Source: Polydactylus sextarius (Eukaryota; Chordata; Actinopteri; Polynemidae). From it: a stretch of 64,000 nucleotides of DNA. This document shows positions 21,901-34,770 of the stretch, one piece after another (the stretch's first letter is position 1; each line of letters starts with the position of its first letter). The stretch covers positions 1,331,001 through 1,395,000 of the forward strand of contig CM028922.1 in assembly GCA_016801845.1 (NCBI GenBank). The letters run 5' to 3'. A program made the translations under genes and the position numbers. The notes below the pieces were generated by a model. The model did no database searches. It saw only the letters and a list, made by a program, of their open reading frames with translations, and was not told the origin of the DNA.

Positions 21901-24900
21901 TACCTTCCCACTTTTCAAATTATTACTATTTTTCACGCGGTTGTTATCACAGCAGACCTTCTTTCTGATGTATTAAAACATACATGTGCATGTTTCATTA
22001 AATCAAGCAGCAGCAGCAGCAGCAGCAGATAATGACAACTGACACCTCTAATCCCAATGAAAAAGAGAAGGGAGCTGTAATTGCCTGCAACAACCATTTT
22101 CCCTCCCTGCACAAGCTTTGTCAGACTGTCATTCACAGAGCAGCTGATGATGTTAATGCAGGACTAGGTGATGTTAATAGATGCTGGTTGCTATGATGAA
22201 TGTGGAAGTAATAATAATAAAAAAATAAGCACGTGTACATATGTTCATTATGCAGCGAGGAGAAGGAAAATATTCAAACCTGCTGACTCTACGTCGATCT
22301 TCATCATATGCAAATAACATGCAAACGATGGTGATGATTTTCCTGAACTAATAACCTGATACAGATCAGACGCCACGCTCCGTGCAACGACGCTCCACGA
22401 TTTGTAATGAAGACAGACGTTAACCAGGTTCTGCGTTCATTTTTAAACCTTTCATATTTTTTTCTGTCTTGGCCACTTGCACTTCAAGGGAGAATAATCC
22501 TTAAAATTCACTCTGAAACTCTCCACTGCTTTATGCAAATCAGTCATTTTTGATCAAGCTCAAGATCTGTCTCTTTTTGTTTTGTTTTTTTTTTTTTTTT
22601 GCAAATCATGGGTGATTACGTCAGCAGATGTGAAGAGCAAACGTTTTAAAGATTTTTATGAATCAGTAACTCTAACACACACACACACACACACACACAC
22701 TTCTACTCTGATTTCTTTGACTGCACCACCAGATTTTCCAACTTCATTCCAATTAAAGTGTCGGTCCAGAGCAACATGAACCAGAGTCTATTTCACCATG
22801 AATATGAGTCAAACTCCCCTCAACAGATATGTTACGTTGGTTGAAGTAATATCCAGTTTGACCGTCTTTTGTTTTCACAACCAAATAGTTAACAATGAAA
22901 GTAAATGGGGCAGTCAGCCAAACGTATCTAAATTGTCATTTTTTAACCACTAATAAAGCTCAAAATATCACTTCACTTCAGCAGTAGCATGAATAGGGTC
23001 CCTACACATAAACTGAAGTACTGATAACTTAGTAAGTGAACCCAGAGTTTATTAAAAACACTGTTTTACAAGACTTACCCAACGTCTGATTTTATAACAA
23101 TTGGTGATGGAAGGTGTTCCACATCAGCAGATTCATCATTTTTCTCACTCTTTTATCAAAAACCAAAGTTATCAGTACTTCAGTTTATGTGTAGGGACCC
23201 TATTCATGCTACTGCTGAAGTGAAGTGATATTTTGAGCTTTATTAGTGGTTAAAAAATGACAATTTAGATACGTTTGGCTGACTGCCCCATTTACTTTCA
23301 TTGTTAACTATTTGGTTGTGAAAACAAAAGACGGTCAAACTGGATATTACTTCAACCAACGTAACATATCTGTTGAGGGGAGTTTGACTTGTATTCATGG
23401 TGAAATAGACTCTGGGTTCATGTTAGTCTGGACGTCACTTTAACTGTGAGTCTGAGGAGTTAATGATAATGTACTTGTAACATTTTACAGTATAATTGTT
23501 TAATGATGTGTTCAATATATATCTAAACAAACAAAAACAAACAGTGACTTTATGTGTCGTTAGTTAAAATAGACTATGTTCACTGGTAACTTACAGGAGT
23601 AAAGAGCAGAGGACACAGCATTAATACACAAACCCCAGCAGCCGACTTCCACTCCTCTCTCGTATGTGGCGTACGCTGTGGAGTTGTGATCTGCATATGG
23701 ATTTCCCTTGTAAACAATCTACAACAAAGAGAAGAAGAAGAAAAAACAACACACGGATTCCAGGAACATTAGCGACACTTTAAAAACCAAACAAATGTAG
23801 CTTTGTAGGTGGATCAAAAACAACTCATCTTTCATGTAGAAGAGAAGAGAGAAACCTTGTACATATTAATTCCTATAATTACACAGAATAACATACGTGG
23901 GCTGCAATTTTATATATCGCTGGTTCATTTCTACACAAGAAAAACATGGTTGAAAAGACCATTTTCCACCAACTGTGCTCTTGTTTCCTTGTCCAGTGCA
24001 GAACCTTTTATACTGAAACTCTGAAGAAAATATCATAAAAGCTGAAGAGATCTAAGCTCATTTTCCCTGATACAGATATCAAATGTTGCTCACCCTCTTT
24101 ATTAGATTTTGTTTTTTTATCTTGTCTTTCTTGCAAAAAAAAAAAAAGAAGAGAAATTCCTTTTAAATCAGCAGGGAGACACTGACTATACATTTCATAT
24201 CTGTGATAACGATAACTGCAATTTCAGATTACGTGTCTGTGCTTTGGGTTTGGAAGAGAAAACTGCATCATGGTGCGACATGCGTCCTTTGATCAGTATG
24301 CACACAGAGGAGCAGTAACGTGTTCATCATTATTACACATGTCAACAGAGGATTATATTCAACTCAGCAATAAGCTGCTCCCCCATCCTCACCCATCCTC
24401 ACCCTCGGCCTCTCACTCCCACGTATGAATAAATAGAGCTTCTCACTTTCATTTCAACATTTTTCATTTCATGATTTCATTTTGACTTTACCCCACTTGG
24501 CTCATGTTCATCATTTTCAGAACATCAAATAATCAATCATTTCATTATCAATTAACAAGGTGATTGATAGATTGTTTACTGTATTAAATTATCACCAACT
24601 GTTCCAGTTAGAGGTCATTATTGTCACAGTCGCACTAGGTCTATTTCCAGATGGTAATGAGGTGACACTTTGTGTTGGTAGAAAAATCACATCAATCGAT
24701 AAGTTTAGAGAAAGTTGATGTTTTGTAATTTGAACCTAAAGAGTCATAACGACAGTGTGAGGGACATAGAGTTGAGCTGAGACAAATGTCTATGTTTTAA
24801 ACCAGTGTCAGACTCAAACTAACATGTGACTTGTGGTAGTGAGGAGAGGATGAGATATTTTATGTTGGTTGAAGTAATATCCAGTTTGACCGTCTTTTGT

Positions 24901-27900
24901 TTTCACAACCAAATAGTTAACAATGAAAGTAAATGGGGCAGTCAGCCAAACGTATCTAAATTGTCATTTTTTAACCACTAATAAAGCTCAAAATATCACT
25001 TCACTTCAGCAGTAGCATGAATAGGGTCCCTACACATAAACTGAAGGACTGATAACTTAGTAAGTGAACCCAGAGTTTATTAAAAACACTGTTTTACAAG
25101 ACTTACCCAACGTCTGGTTTTATAACAACTGGTGATGAAGGTTGTTCCACATCAGCAGATTCATCATTTGTCTCCTCACGGACACGTCAGTCTGTTGCTC
25201 AGGAAAATGATGAATCTGCTGATCTGGAACGCCCTTCATCCCCAGCTGTTATGAAAACAAGACGTCTGTATTGACACAAACTGATAAGAATTAGTACATT
25301 TACATGTTAATACTCTTCTGTACTGACGTCAGCTGAGACTGTTTGGTTTAATCTGCATCCAACCATCAACTTTTACAGACTTTTCAGGTCAAACAACTTC
25401 AGGTAACGTAGTGACTTGATCAACAATCTTCTATAGAATCAGTCTGGACATTTACAAAGTTCAGACACGTTGGTTTGTCTGTAGGATCCCTCTCCTCACT
25501 ACCACACAAGTCACATGTTAGTTTGAGTCTGACACTGGTTTAAAACATAGACATTTGTCTCAGCTCAACTCTATGTCCCTCACACTGTCGTTATGACTCT
25601 TTAGGTTCAAATTACAAAACAACAACTGTGACTCTTTGAATTTTGATCAAAAACCTTCAGTTTTATTGTGATATAAATACACAGTTTTATGTGGATCTAT
25701 TTGTTTCCAGTCTTCTAAACTACGCTAAGATTACCAACTCTCTGCTGTGAATGTGGCATCAATTTGTTGAATTTGTTTTTGTTTCTTAAACGATCCACCT
25801 CCGTCTCCTCTCATTTCCTTCCCTTCTCAAATATGTTTGATATAAACATAGACTTACTATGAAAACAACACTACGCTGATTAAATCTTGAAATCTTTATG
25901 GAAGTTGAGAGTCAGAAATAATGTAAACAAAATGGTAGATGAAAAGTTTAGTGGCAGTAATGAGTCCTATTCAGCGGTGATTAATGAGGATCCAGTGAGG
26001 AGCAAACTGTTATGTAAAAGTAAGATTTTACATTCTTGCTTTCAAATATTTAGCTCAGTTTTTTAAATGGTTTAACACCGGACCAGCAGCTTCTAATCCA
26101 AATCATACCTGTCCCATAAAATCTGTGAAGAAGAGCATGTTGCAGAGGAAGGCCGTCCATCCAAGAAGGTGACTGACGCACAGGCAGCGGTAGTGGTGTG
26201 GCATGTTGATGATGGCTTTCATCATTGACCTGAAAGTCATTCTCTTCTGAGCCTGCCAATAAACACAAACATCACAGGAATCAATGCCAAAAAAAAAAAA
26301 AAAAGAATAAAACAGCTTTTCCTCTTATGACTCTTGTTAGCCTCATGGTGTTTCCACAGCTACAAGAAAAAACACTAATTACAGGATTCAACATGAAGAT
26401 CTCAGAGGAATTAACATCTTTAAAACAAATAAACATTTGATTCTTAAGTCTCTAAATGGAGAGTTAAAATGATTATTTAACACATTTTAATAAACAGTTT
26501 CACATTAATCTCATTCATAGTCTCCTTTTCTTTGTTTTCTTCAATTAAAACTCATTAAACATAGTCAGAGTTTGACATCATTGCTTCATGATAATTAATT
26601 AATGTCCGGTTGAGTTTCTAAAATTAAATATGAATGTAATATTAGTCACATTTGATGCATAATGCAGAAAACTGTTTCACATGTAAATTTCTTCTTGTTC
26701 CTCAGAGATGTCTGTGCTTCTATCGAACACACTCAGAAGGTTTGATGAGTTTCCTCTGCACACTGTGTCCTAATTAACCACTTCAACCTGAATATACACA
26801 ACATTCCCACTTCCCCGCGCACGTGCAGCTTCAATGTTGAGAGGATTTTTGATTGGCCGAGATGGTCGGTATCTTTCTTACAGCTACAAACCATCACGGC
26901 CCCGAGAGGATGAGACCTAACGATTTTGGTGATTCTCCAAGGGAAAGACAATCACTTTGACTAATGTCAAGTTATCATCTTCTCTTCAGCCTGAGCTGTG
27001 ACAGCTCTAAACTAAGATGGAGAACATGGTTAAAGTGATGGTCTGGAGTAATTTGAACCCAGGGTCTATTTCACCACCAATACGAGTCAAACTTCCCCTC
27101 AAGAGATTTATGTTGGTTGAAGTAATATCCAGTTTGACCGTCTTTTGTTTTCACAATCAAATAGTTAACAATGAAAGTAAATGGGGCAGTCAGCCAAATG
27201 TATCTTTATCACTCGCTCTTCACCGACACATCGACCTGATCAGAAAAATGATGAATCTGCTGATGTGGAACAACCTTCACCACCAGTTGTTATGAAAACA
27301 AGACGTTGGGTAAGTCTTGTAAAACAGTGTTTTTAATAAACTAACGTCTCTTCTCCACCACGTGGTTGTGTCTCTACTCTACTGGACTCTACTGGACTCT
27401 ACTGGACTCTACTGGACTCTACTGGACTCTACTGGACTCTACTCAGTCTGGTAGCAGACACGTTGTTTTCCATCACAGTTTGGTTCCTCCTCCACGTGAA
27501 TGTGGTGAGTGGAGTCAAACTGCTGCGACGTCACGACACTAAAACATCAGTAAACATTAATGGACATGGAGGAGATGCTGTACTTGTTGCTGGGTTAGCT
27601 TACGACCAGGTAGCTACGACGATGGCTATCACTCTTGTCCTGTTTAAAAATGGAGCTTGATTATTTTGTTGACTCTCTCAACTCAACTGGCGTCTGGTGG
27701 CAGCTTGTGAAGACACTCCCTCTGACCAATCAGTGGCCGGCGTCTGTTCACGTCACGTTTTAGTATCGACTCAGCTCCATTGGTTCCTCCACAGAGTAGG
27801 AACTAAAACAGTAGCTGGAACCAGGAACTAGCACCAAGTGGAAATACTAGAAACTGAGTAGAGACCAGTAGATGATGGTGGAAAAGGCCTTTCAGTAAGT

Positions 27901-30900
27901 GTACCAAGAGTTTAAAAAAAACTAATGAAGGTTGTTCCACATCAGCAGATTTGTCATTTTGCTCAACAACAGGTCAATGTGTCAGTGAAGAGCGGGAAAA
28001 ATGATGAATCTGCTGATGTGGAACAACCTTCATCACCAGTTGTTATAAAACCAGACGTTGGGTAAGTCTTGTAAAACAGTGTTTTTAATAAACTCTGGGT
28101 TCACTTACTAAGTTATCAGTACTTCAGTTTATGTGTAGGGACCCTATTCATGCTACTGCTGAAGTGAAGTGATATTTTGAGCTTTATTAGTGGTTAAAAA
28201 ATGACAATTTAGATACGTTTGGCTGACTGCCCCATTTACTTTCATTGTTAACTATTTGGTTGTGAAAACAAAAGACGGTCAAACTGGATATTACTTCAAC
28301 CAACGTAACATATCTGTTGAGGGGAGTTTGACTCGTATTCATGACTCTGGTTCATGTTCCTCTGGACTATTATAGCTGTTAGCTGGTACGTTAGCATTTA
28401 ATTGTATATGACCAGTTATTTTTCAAACTCAGGAACTTTGTTACTGTTTCAGCCTCTAGCTGCAGAGATTCTCATGTCATTGCACTTTTAAACCATTATT
28501 CTGTTAAATTAAAATGTGAGCTACTATTCCAGCTTCTAAAAGAATGATTATACTTCACAACATGTGTCTTGGAGCTGCAGTAGCCGTTCACTGCCCGTAG
28601 ATATGGTGCTGGTTGAATTCACATTAAACAAAAATGTATTGCTGTAACTCTGGGCCTCCCAGAAATAATTATTTGTCTGTTTTATCATTTCCAGCATAGC
28701 AGCTGTTTTATTATTTATTGCCATTTTCTTATGCCATGAATACCTTCAATATCCCATCGTAGCTGAATTGTTTCACTTCTTTAAAACCGTCGGTTTCAAG
28801 TCCTCACTTGACTCTAGTTTCAGAATCTTATTTCTGATTTTTGTGAGATTAAATTGCAACTCATTCTCCTCTCAGCAGGAAGCTTTAAATCCACCGTCTG
28901 TGGCAAAATGGAAATAAAATGAACTGGTCTCAGGTTGGTCGTGGACCTGAAGTGCTCAGAAAATGTTGAACCTTGAGATCAGATGAGAATCGGTGACACA
29001 TAGAAAATGTTTTGCTCAGTTTCTACCACATTCATGTTACCTTATTTGACATTAAACTATATAACAGTATATTGGGAATGTTACAGTAGAAGTCTCCTTA
29101 TATGAAATGAGTATTTACTTCATGATCTGTGACCTTGAACATGACGAGTTGTTTAGAGGATTGTTAATAAATAAATAACTTGTTTACTATAAAAATAATT
29201 GCATCTTGAGGGACTGTTTATCCTCACATCACATACCTCCTTGTTTGGTTGTTTGACACTAGAAGTCACAGAGTTGGCTTCTCCCAGAGCAGAGAAAGAC
29301 CTCGGTCTGAGGTCTGGAGCTGGTGCTGGGATCACGGGAGAGACGGGCTCTTTGGCCAGAGCTCCGTAACCGTTGCTGTTGGATCCCAGAAGACGGAGGG
29401 CGCTGGGAGGTGAAGAGTCGGAGGCAGACGGGCTTTTACCCAGAGGTTGCTCTGGAATACTGAAGAGGTGCACGGTGAGGAAGATGCCCCAAGTCAACGC
29501 TGAGAAGAAATAGATGACTTGGTACTCGGAGCCCAGCAGCTGACCCATCACTGAGTGACCCCAGTCCATGGCTCCCACCAGGTAACCACACGCTCCACCG
29601 AGACCTGCAGCACGCAGATTAAGACATAAACACTGTGAGGATTCTTCCAGATTATTGTAAGTTTCACTGTACAAATCTGGTCAGTTTTTCTCTATGAAGC
29701 TCCTCCCACAGGCTCAGAGGAAGATTGAGCTCAAGATGCCTTTTGTGTACATGAAGACGGCGTTTTGAACCCACCCTTCCCTGAAAACGTTCCTGCTGCG
29801 TTTCCATGAGAACAGATGAAATGAGAGATCACAAATAAATAAAACAAACAAACAAATAAATAAATAAAAACCTGTCTTCGTTCTCTCACTAACTGCCGGT
29901 CAATGCAACACGACTTCCTGGCTACATGACGTCTTTTATCCCATCAGCTGTGGTCATGATAAATAAAGGATTCCTCAGATAGTCTCAGACCAGCATGCAA
30001 ACTTTTGACTTTATTTTTATTCTAGTATTTTATTCCCTCAAGTGGGACTGTTGATTTTTTTTTATTGACAGACTCTTTATATTTATATACTATAAGATAT
30101 TTGTGAGGGTTTGCGCCACTTTTTATGCCCCTGCCAAAGGTAAATTTCCATTTCATGTAAATTTAATGGTCGATGTCTGAACTTTGTGCCTTTTGTGAAT
30201 CCAACATCTCTGGGTCGTAGGTCGTTGTCATCAAGAGACAGCAGTCGTCACATTAACATTAACATCTTATATAATTTACAGATTTTGAGATGATCTTTTT
30301 TGCCACTAGGGGGCAGCAGAAACGATCAGTGAGTATAATATTCACATATCATGTTTTAGTTTGATGTGTTGAACTATGTCCACATGAAGCAGCTGCAGAG
30401 AAACATCATCATTCATTCTGAGTCATGTCTGTTCCACCTGATGAATGCTGAGGTTTTGTCGCTCTGCCTTTCCTCATTAAAATACTCCAGAGACTTTCTT
30501 GTCATGACACAGGACAAACTTTTTCACTTTTTGATTATTTAAATAGTGAAAACTCCTGTCTCCCGCCAAGAGTCATGAGACGTGGAGTCGTCTTTTCATT
30601 CAATGTTTGGCTGCACAAACCTGCATTCATAGTGCCATTTATAACTGTCATCTTCTTTTTGGTTTTTTCATCTTTCTATTTTTTCCTCCCTCCACTCTCA
30701 CAGCCTCATATCAGCACAGTCCACGTTTCCACAGCCGGCATCACGCAGTCATCGTGCAAGTCTCCGCCAGGACGATCCAAACAAATGTACTTTGGTTTTT
30801 TGTCTGACTGAAAGGATGTGCCACTAGCACTGATCAGGCTTCTTTTCATGATTTCTTGGCAAAGTTGACATCATCTGTCATTTCTGTGCCGTTTTCTGGG

Positions 30901-33900
30901 CAGAGATTCATTCCAGGTCCTGCATGATGTCTGATCAGTCGCTGAAACGCTTCGTTTCCACAAATAATCGTCGTGCCAGGTCAGACGTGTTTTACTGTTT
31001 TCACAGCATCATGTATCTTCCTGTTCCTCCTAACGACGGCTGCTGCTGTTGATTCAATTTATATTCAACATCCTATTGATGCTTTTGCACCTTCTCAAAT
31101 CTTAAAGAGATGGTTCGGAGTAATTTGAACCCAGAGTCTATTTCACCATGAACACGAGTCAAACTCCCCCTCAACAGATATGTTACGTTGGTTGAAGTAA
31201 TATCCAGTTTGACCGTCTTTTGTTTTCACAACCAAATAGTTAACAATGAAAGTAAATGGGGCAGTCAGCCAAACGTATCTAAATTGTCATTTTTTAACCA
31301 CTAATAAAGCTCAAAATATCACTTCACTTCAGCAGTAGCATGAATAGGGTCCCTACACATAAACTGAAGGACTGATAACTTAGTAAGTGAACCCAGAGTT
31401 TATTAAAAACACTGTTTTACAAGACTTACCCAACGTCTGGTTTTATAACAACTGGTGGTGAAGGTTGTTCCACATCAGCAGATTCATCATTTTTCTTGCT
31501 CTTCACTGACACATCGACCTGTTGTTCTGGAAAATGATGAATCTGCTGATGTGGAACAACCTTCATCTACATCAGAGCTTTATTAGTGGTTAAAAATGAC
31601 AATTTAGATACGTTTGGCTGACTGCCCCATTTACTTTCATTGTTAACCCTGGGTCAAATTACAGCAGATCATTACTTTAATGAAGCCTCTGATTCCTTGT
31701 TGCATCAGAAACAAGAAAACTTTTTTAACCTTGTGGCTTAATTTTTCTTATTTTCACTGTTGCATTTTCAGGACCTTTATTTTAAATGTAACACTTGTAG
31801 TACTTGAAATAAACTCTTCCACAGTGCAACACAAATCATGATTAAACTGTAAATACCACATCATTATAGTCTAGTTTGATCTCTGCACTTAAGTGCAGCC
31901 AAATACTCAAGACAGCATGAGTCACACATCAGTTTCCAGGCAAGTGAACATGTGGCCCATCAGGAATTTGGATTATTGATGAAATAAAGGCTCACTGATT
32001 TCACTCAATAGGAAAACAAGTCTCTCCACTCTCACTGGCTTTCATCAACAATGCAGCCTCTTCTCCTGACTATAATAGGAGGGTTAAACGCTGAGGTCTG
32101 ACAGCTTCAACAGAAGTGAGAGAATGGCCACCTCTTTAATGAGTGTTTCATGGAGGAGAGGCTGCTTGTTTTGTTGTGTATGTGTCAAATGTGTGAGGAG
32201 CTTCAGTCCTCGATGCTTTATATGCTGATCACCTGGGCGGTGAATAAATCAACAGTCTATTTGTGACTATGTAGAGATAAAGTAATTGTATTTGCTTCTA
32301 TTGATGGTAAAATTAAAATAATGGGAAATAAAATAGATGCCTCCATGTTTACTGACACCTCGTGTAGTCGAGATCTTGTGCCAGAAATGTGACACACACA
32401 CACACACACACATAAACCTTCTGGTAATGAATTTTATCTTGTAAAAATAAAACTCCACCTTTTGCATTGTTGAAGAAATGACTGAAAATTAACTGAGTTC
32501 ATTTCACTGAGCGGTTTAAAAACAAACTGTTGTCCACCATGTTGTTGCGTCTCTACTCTACTGGACTCACGTGTCTGCTACCAGACTGAGTAGAGTCCAG
32601 TAGAGTCCAGTAGAGTCCAGTAGAGTCCAGTAGAGTAGAGACAAAACCACGTAGAGGAGAAGAGACATCAGAGTTCTTGAGGCCGACTCCAGTGCATCTT
32701 CTTGTTTTTCATAATCTTCTCATAAATTAAATATTTTTCTTGCATTTTAACAGTTTAAGTTCTGTGTTTTGTATTTGCTGCTGTATATCTTGGCCCAGAC
32801 TTACTGACTAACTGATTTATTCACAACCTGGTCGTTGCGAGTGTTTTGATTTCTCGGTCCTCTACAGACGGTCGTCTAAAGCTGGAGGCTATTTTGTACA
32901 TTTCAGTTTTCAGCGTCTGGCAGGTGAAGTAATAACCACTTCAGGAGCCGCGCATTACTTGTGTCCACACGACTGGAACATTGCTGTTCAACGCTGCGTC
33001 AAATGTTTCTCTCTTCGTTTCCAGACCCTTTCTGCTTCTTTGTCCATTTCTGTCATTAACGTCGACTTAGCTGCTTCTTCTCTGCCTGAGCAATAACTAT
33101 GAACTTTTTTGGTGGTATCATTCTTATTACTGCAGAGCTAGTGCAACAGAGCAGAAAAATAAAAAAATATATATCACTACAGTTCGCTTTGGACACACTC
33201 TCTCAAAACAAAACAAAAAAATAAACACAAAGAAATTGAAAATGGGAGAGGAAGCGATTTGATATCAGTAAGAGACTATTGGATTTAATTAGACTATCGC
33301 GTATCAATTAGACTGGAGCAGTTTCACATTACAGCAGCGCAAATTGTTTTCTGCAACGTTGCACAAGCTCAAAGTTGTCAACCTGTTTCAATTATAAAAA
33401 ACTCAAAATTAAACTTTGTAGCCAACGTTTACAGTGAAGTCTAATCTTTTGGACGCAGTGTCCAATCCAGTCGTTAACAGGATGTTTAGACAGAGTCAGA
33501 AGATGAATCTTCCTTCGGAGAAGCTGTTTGACATTTTCAACTACAGAAAAAGATTGAGATCTGGTTGTATGACTTTAGATATAGACAAGAAGCTTTTACT
33601 GACATTAACTCTTTATGCAAAATAGTTAAAAACTGGACACTTGGATTAAGCAAACAGGACTTTATTTTGGTACCTGTTGATCTACTCTGACGACGTCCTA
33701 ACGTCTCGTGTCTCTTTATATCTCTTCTCCTCTAAACTGTTGTATCTCCTTGTTCATGTGAATGTGGTGAGTGGAGTCAAACTGCTGCGACGTCACGACA
33801 CTAAAACATCAGTAAACATTAATGGACATGGAGGAGATGCTGTACTTGTTGCTGGGTTAGCTTATGACCAGGTAGCTACGACGATGGCTATCACTCTTGT

Positions 33901-34723
33901 CCTGTTTAAAAATGGAGCTTGATTATTTTGTTGACGCTCTCTCAACTCAACTGGCGTCTGGTGGCAGCTTGTGAAGACACTCCCTCTGACCAATCAGTGG
34001 CCGGCGTCTGTTCACGTCACGTTTCAGTATCGACTCAGCTCCATTGGTTCCTCCACAGAGTAGGAACTAAAACAGTAGCTGGAACCAGGAACTAGCACCA
34101 AGTGGAAACACTAGAGACTCAGTAGAGACGAGTCGAGTAGAGTAAGTGAATTTAGGGAAATTTCCTACTTAAGGATTAAATAGAGATGATGAATATCTGT
34201 TGGCTCCAGTATAAAGGCTACCACAAAGTATCGGCTCCTACTTTAGATGATTTGGTCGATATCGTTCATCATTTATTCCTTTATGGCTTCAGTTTTCATA
34301 GTTGGACCAAACGTTGACATTTACAGAACCTCGTTGTACAAACTGTTCAGTGTTTCTGACTCCAGCTCATGTAACCTGTTGCTGTAGAAACTGACTCATC
34401 AAAGACGTGTTTGTGTCAGAAACTAATAAAGAAGTAATAAACAAGCTGTTCCCTCCACCTTCGCTTTATAAAGGTACAGGCTGAAAAAAAAAATAAGATT
34501 GATACGAACGTTTCATTTCTAAGGATTTAGAGAAAAACTATTATGAACCAACAGAGAAACAAATAATCAGCTCCCATCTCCTCAAACCTTCACATACCGA
34601 TGTCGACAGAGTCATGTGTCTGGCCTCTGCCTCTCTCAGCTCAGACCCATGACTGCAGCACATGACTAGCTCAGGGCTGGATTACTGCCTGACTAGCATG
34701 GTCACACCACCCGGTGCCTGCTG

Positions 34724-34770
<47 letters not shown>

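Noticed and set aside
27463..27660. Conserved small frame ending FKNGA in three family B copies
   Set aside because: The copies are almost identical DNA of a young repeat, so shared frame openness is not evidence of selection. No domain and no consistent start across copies.
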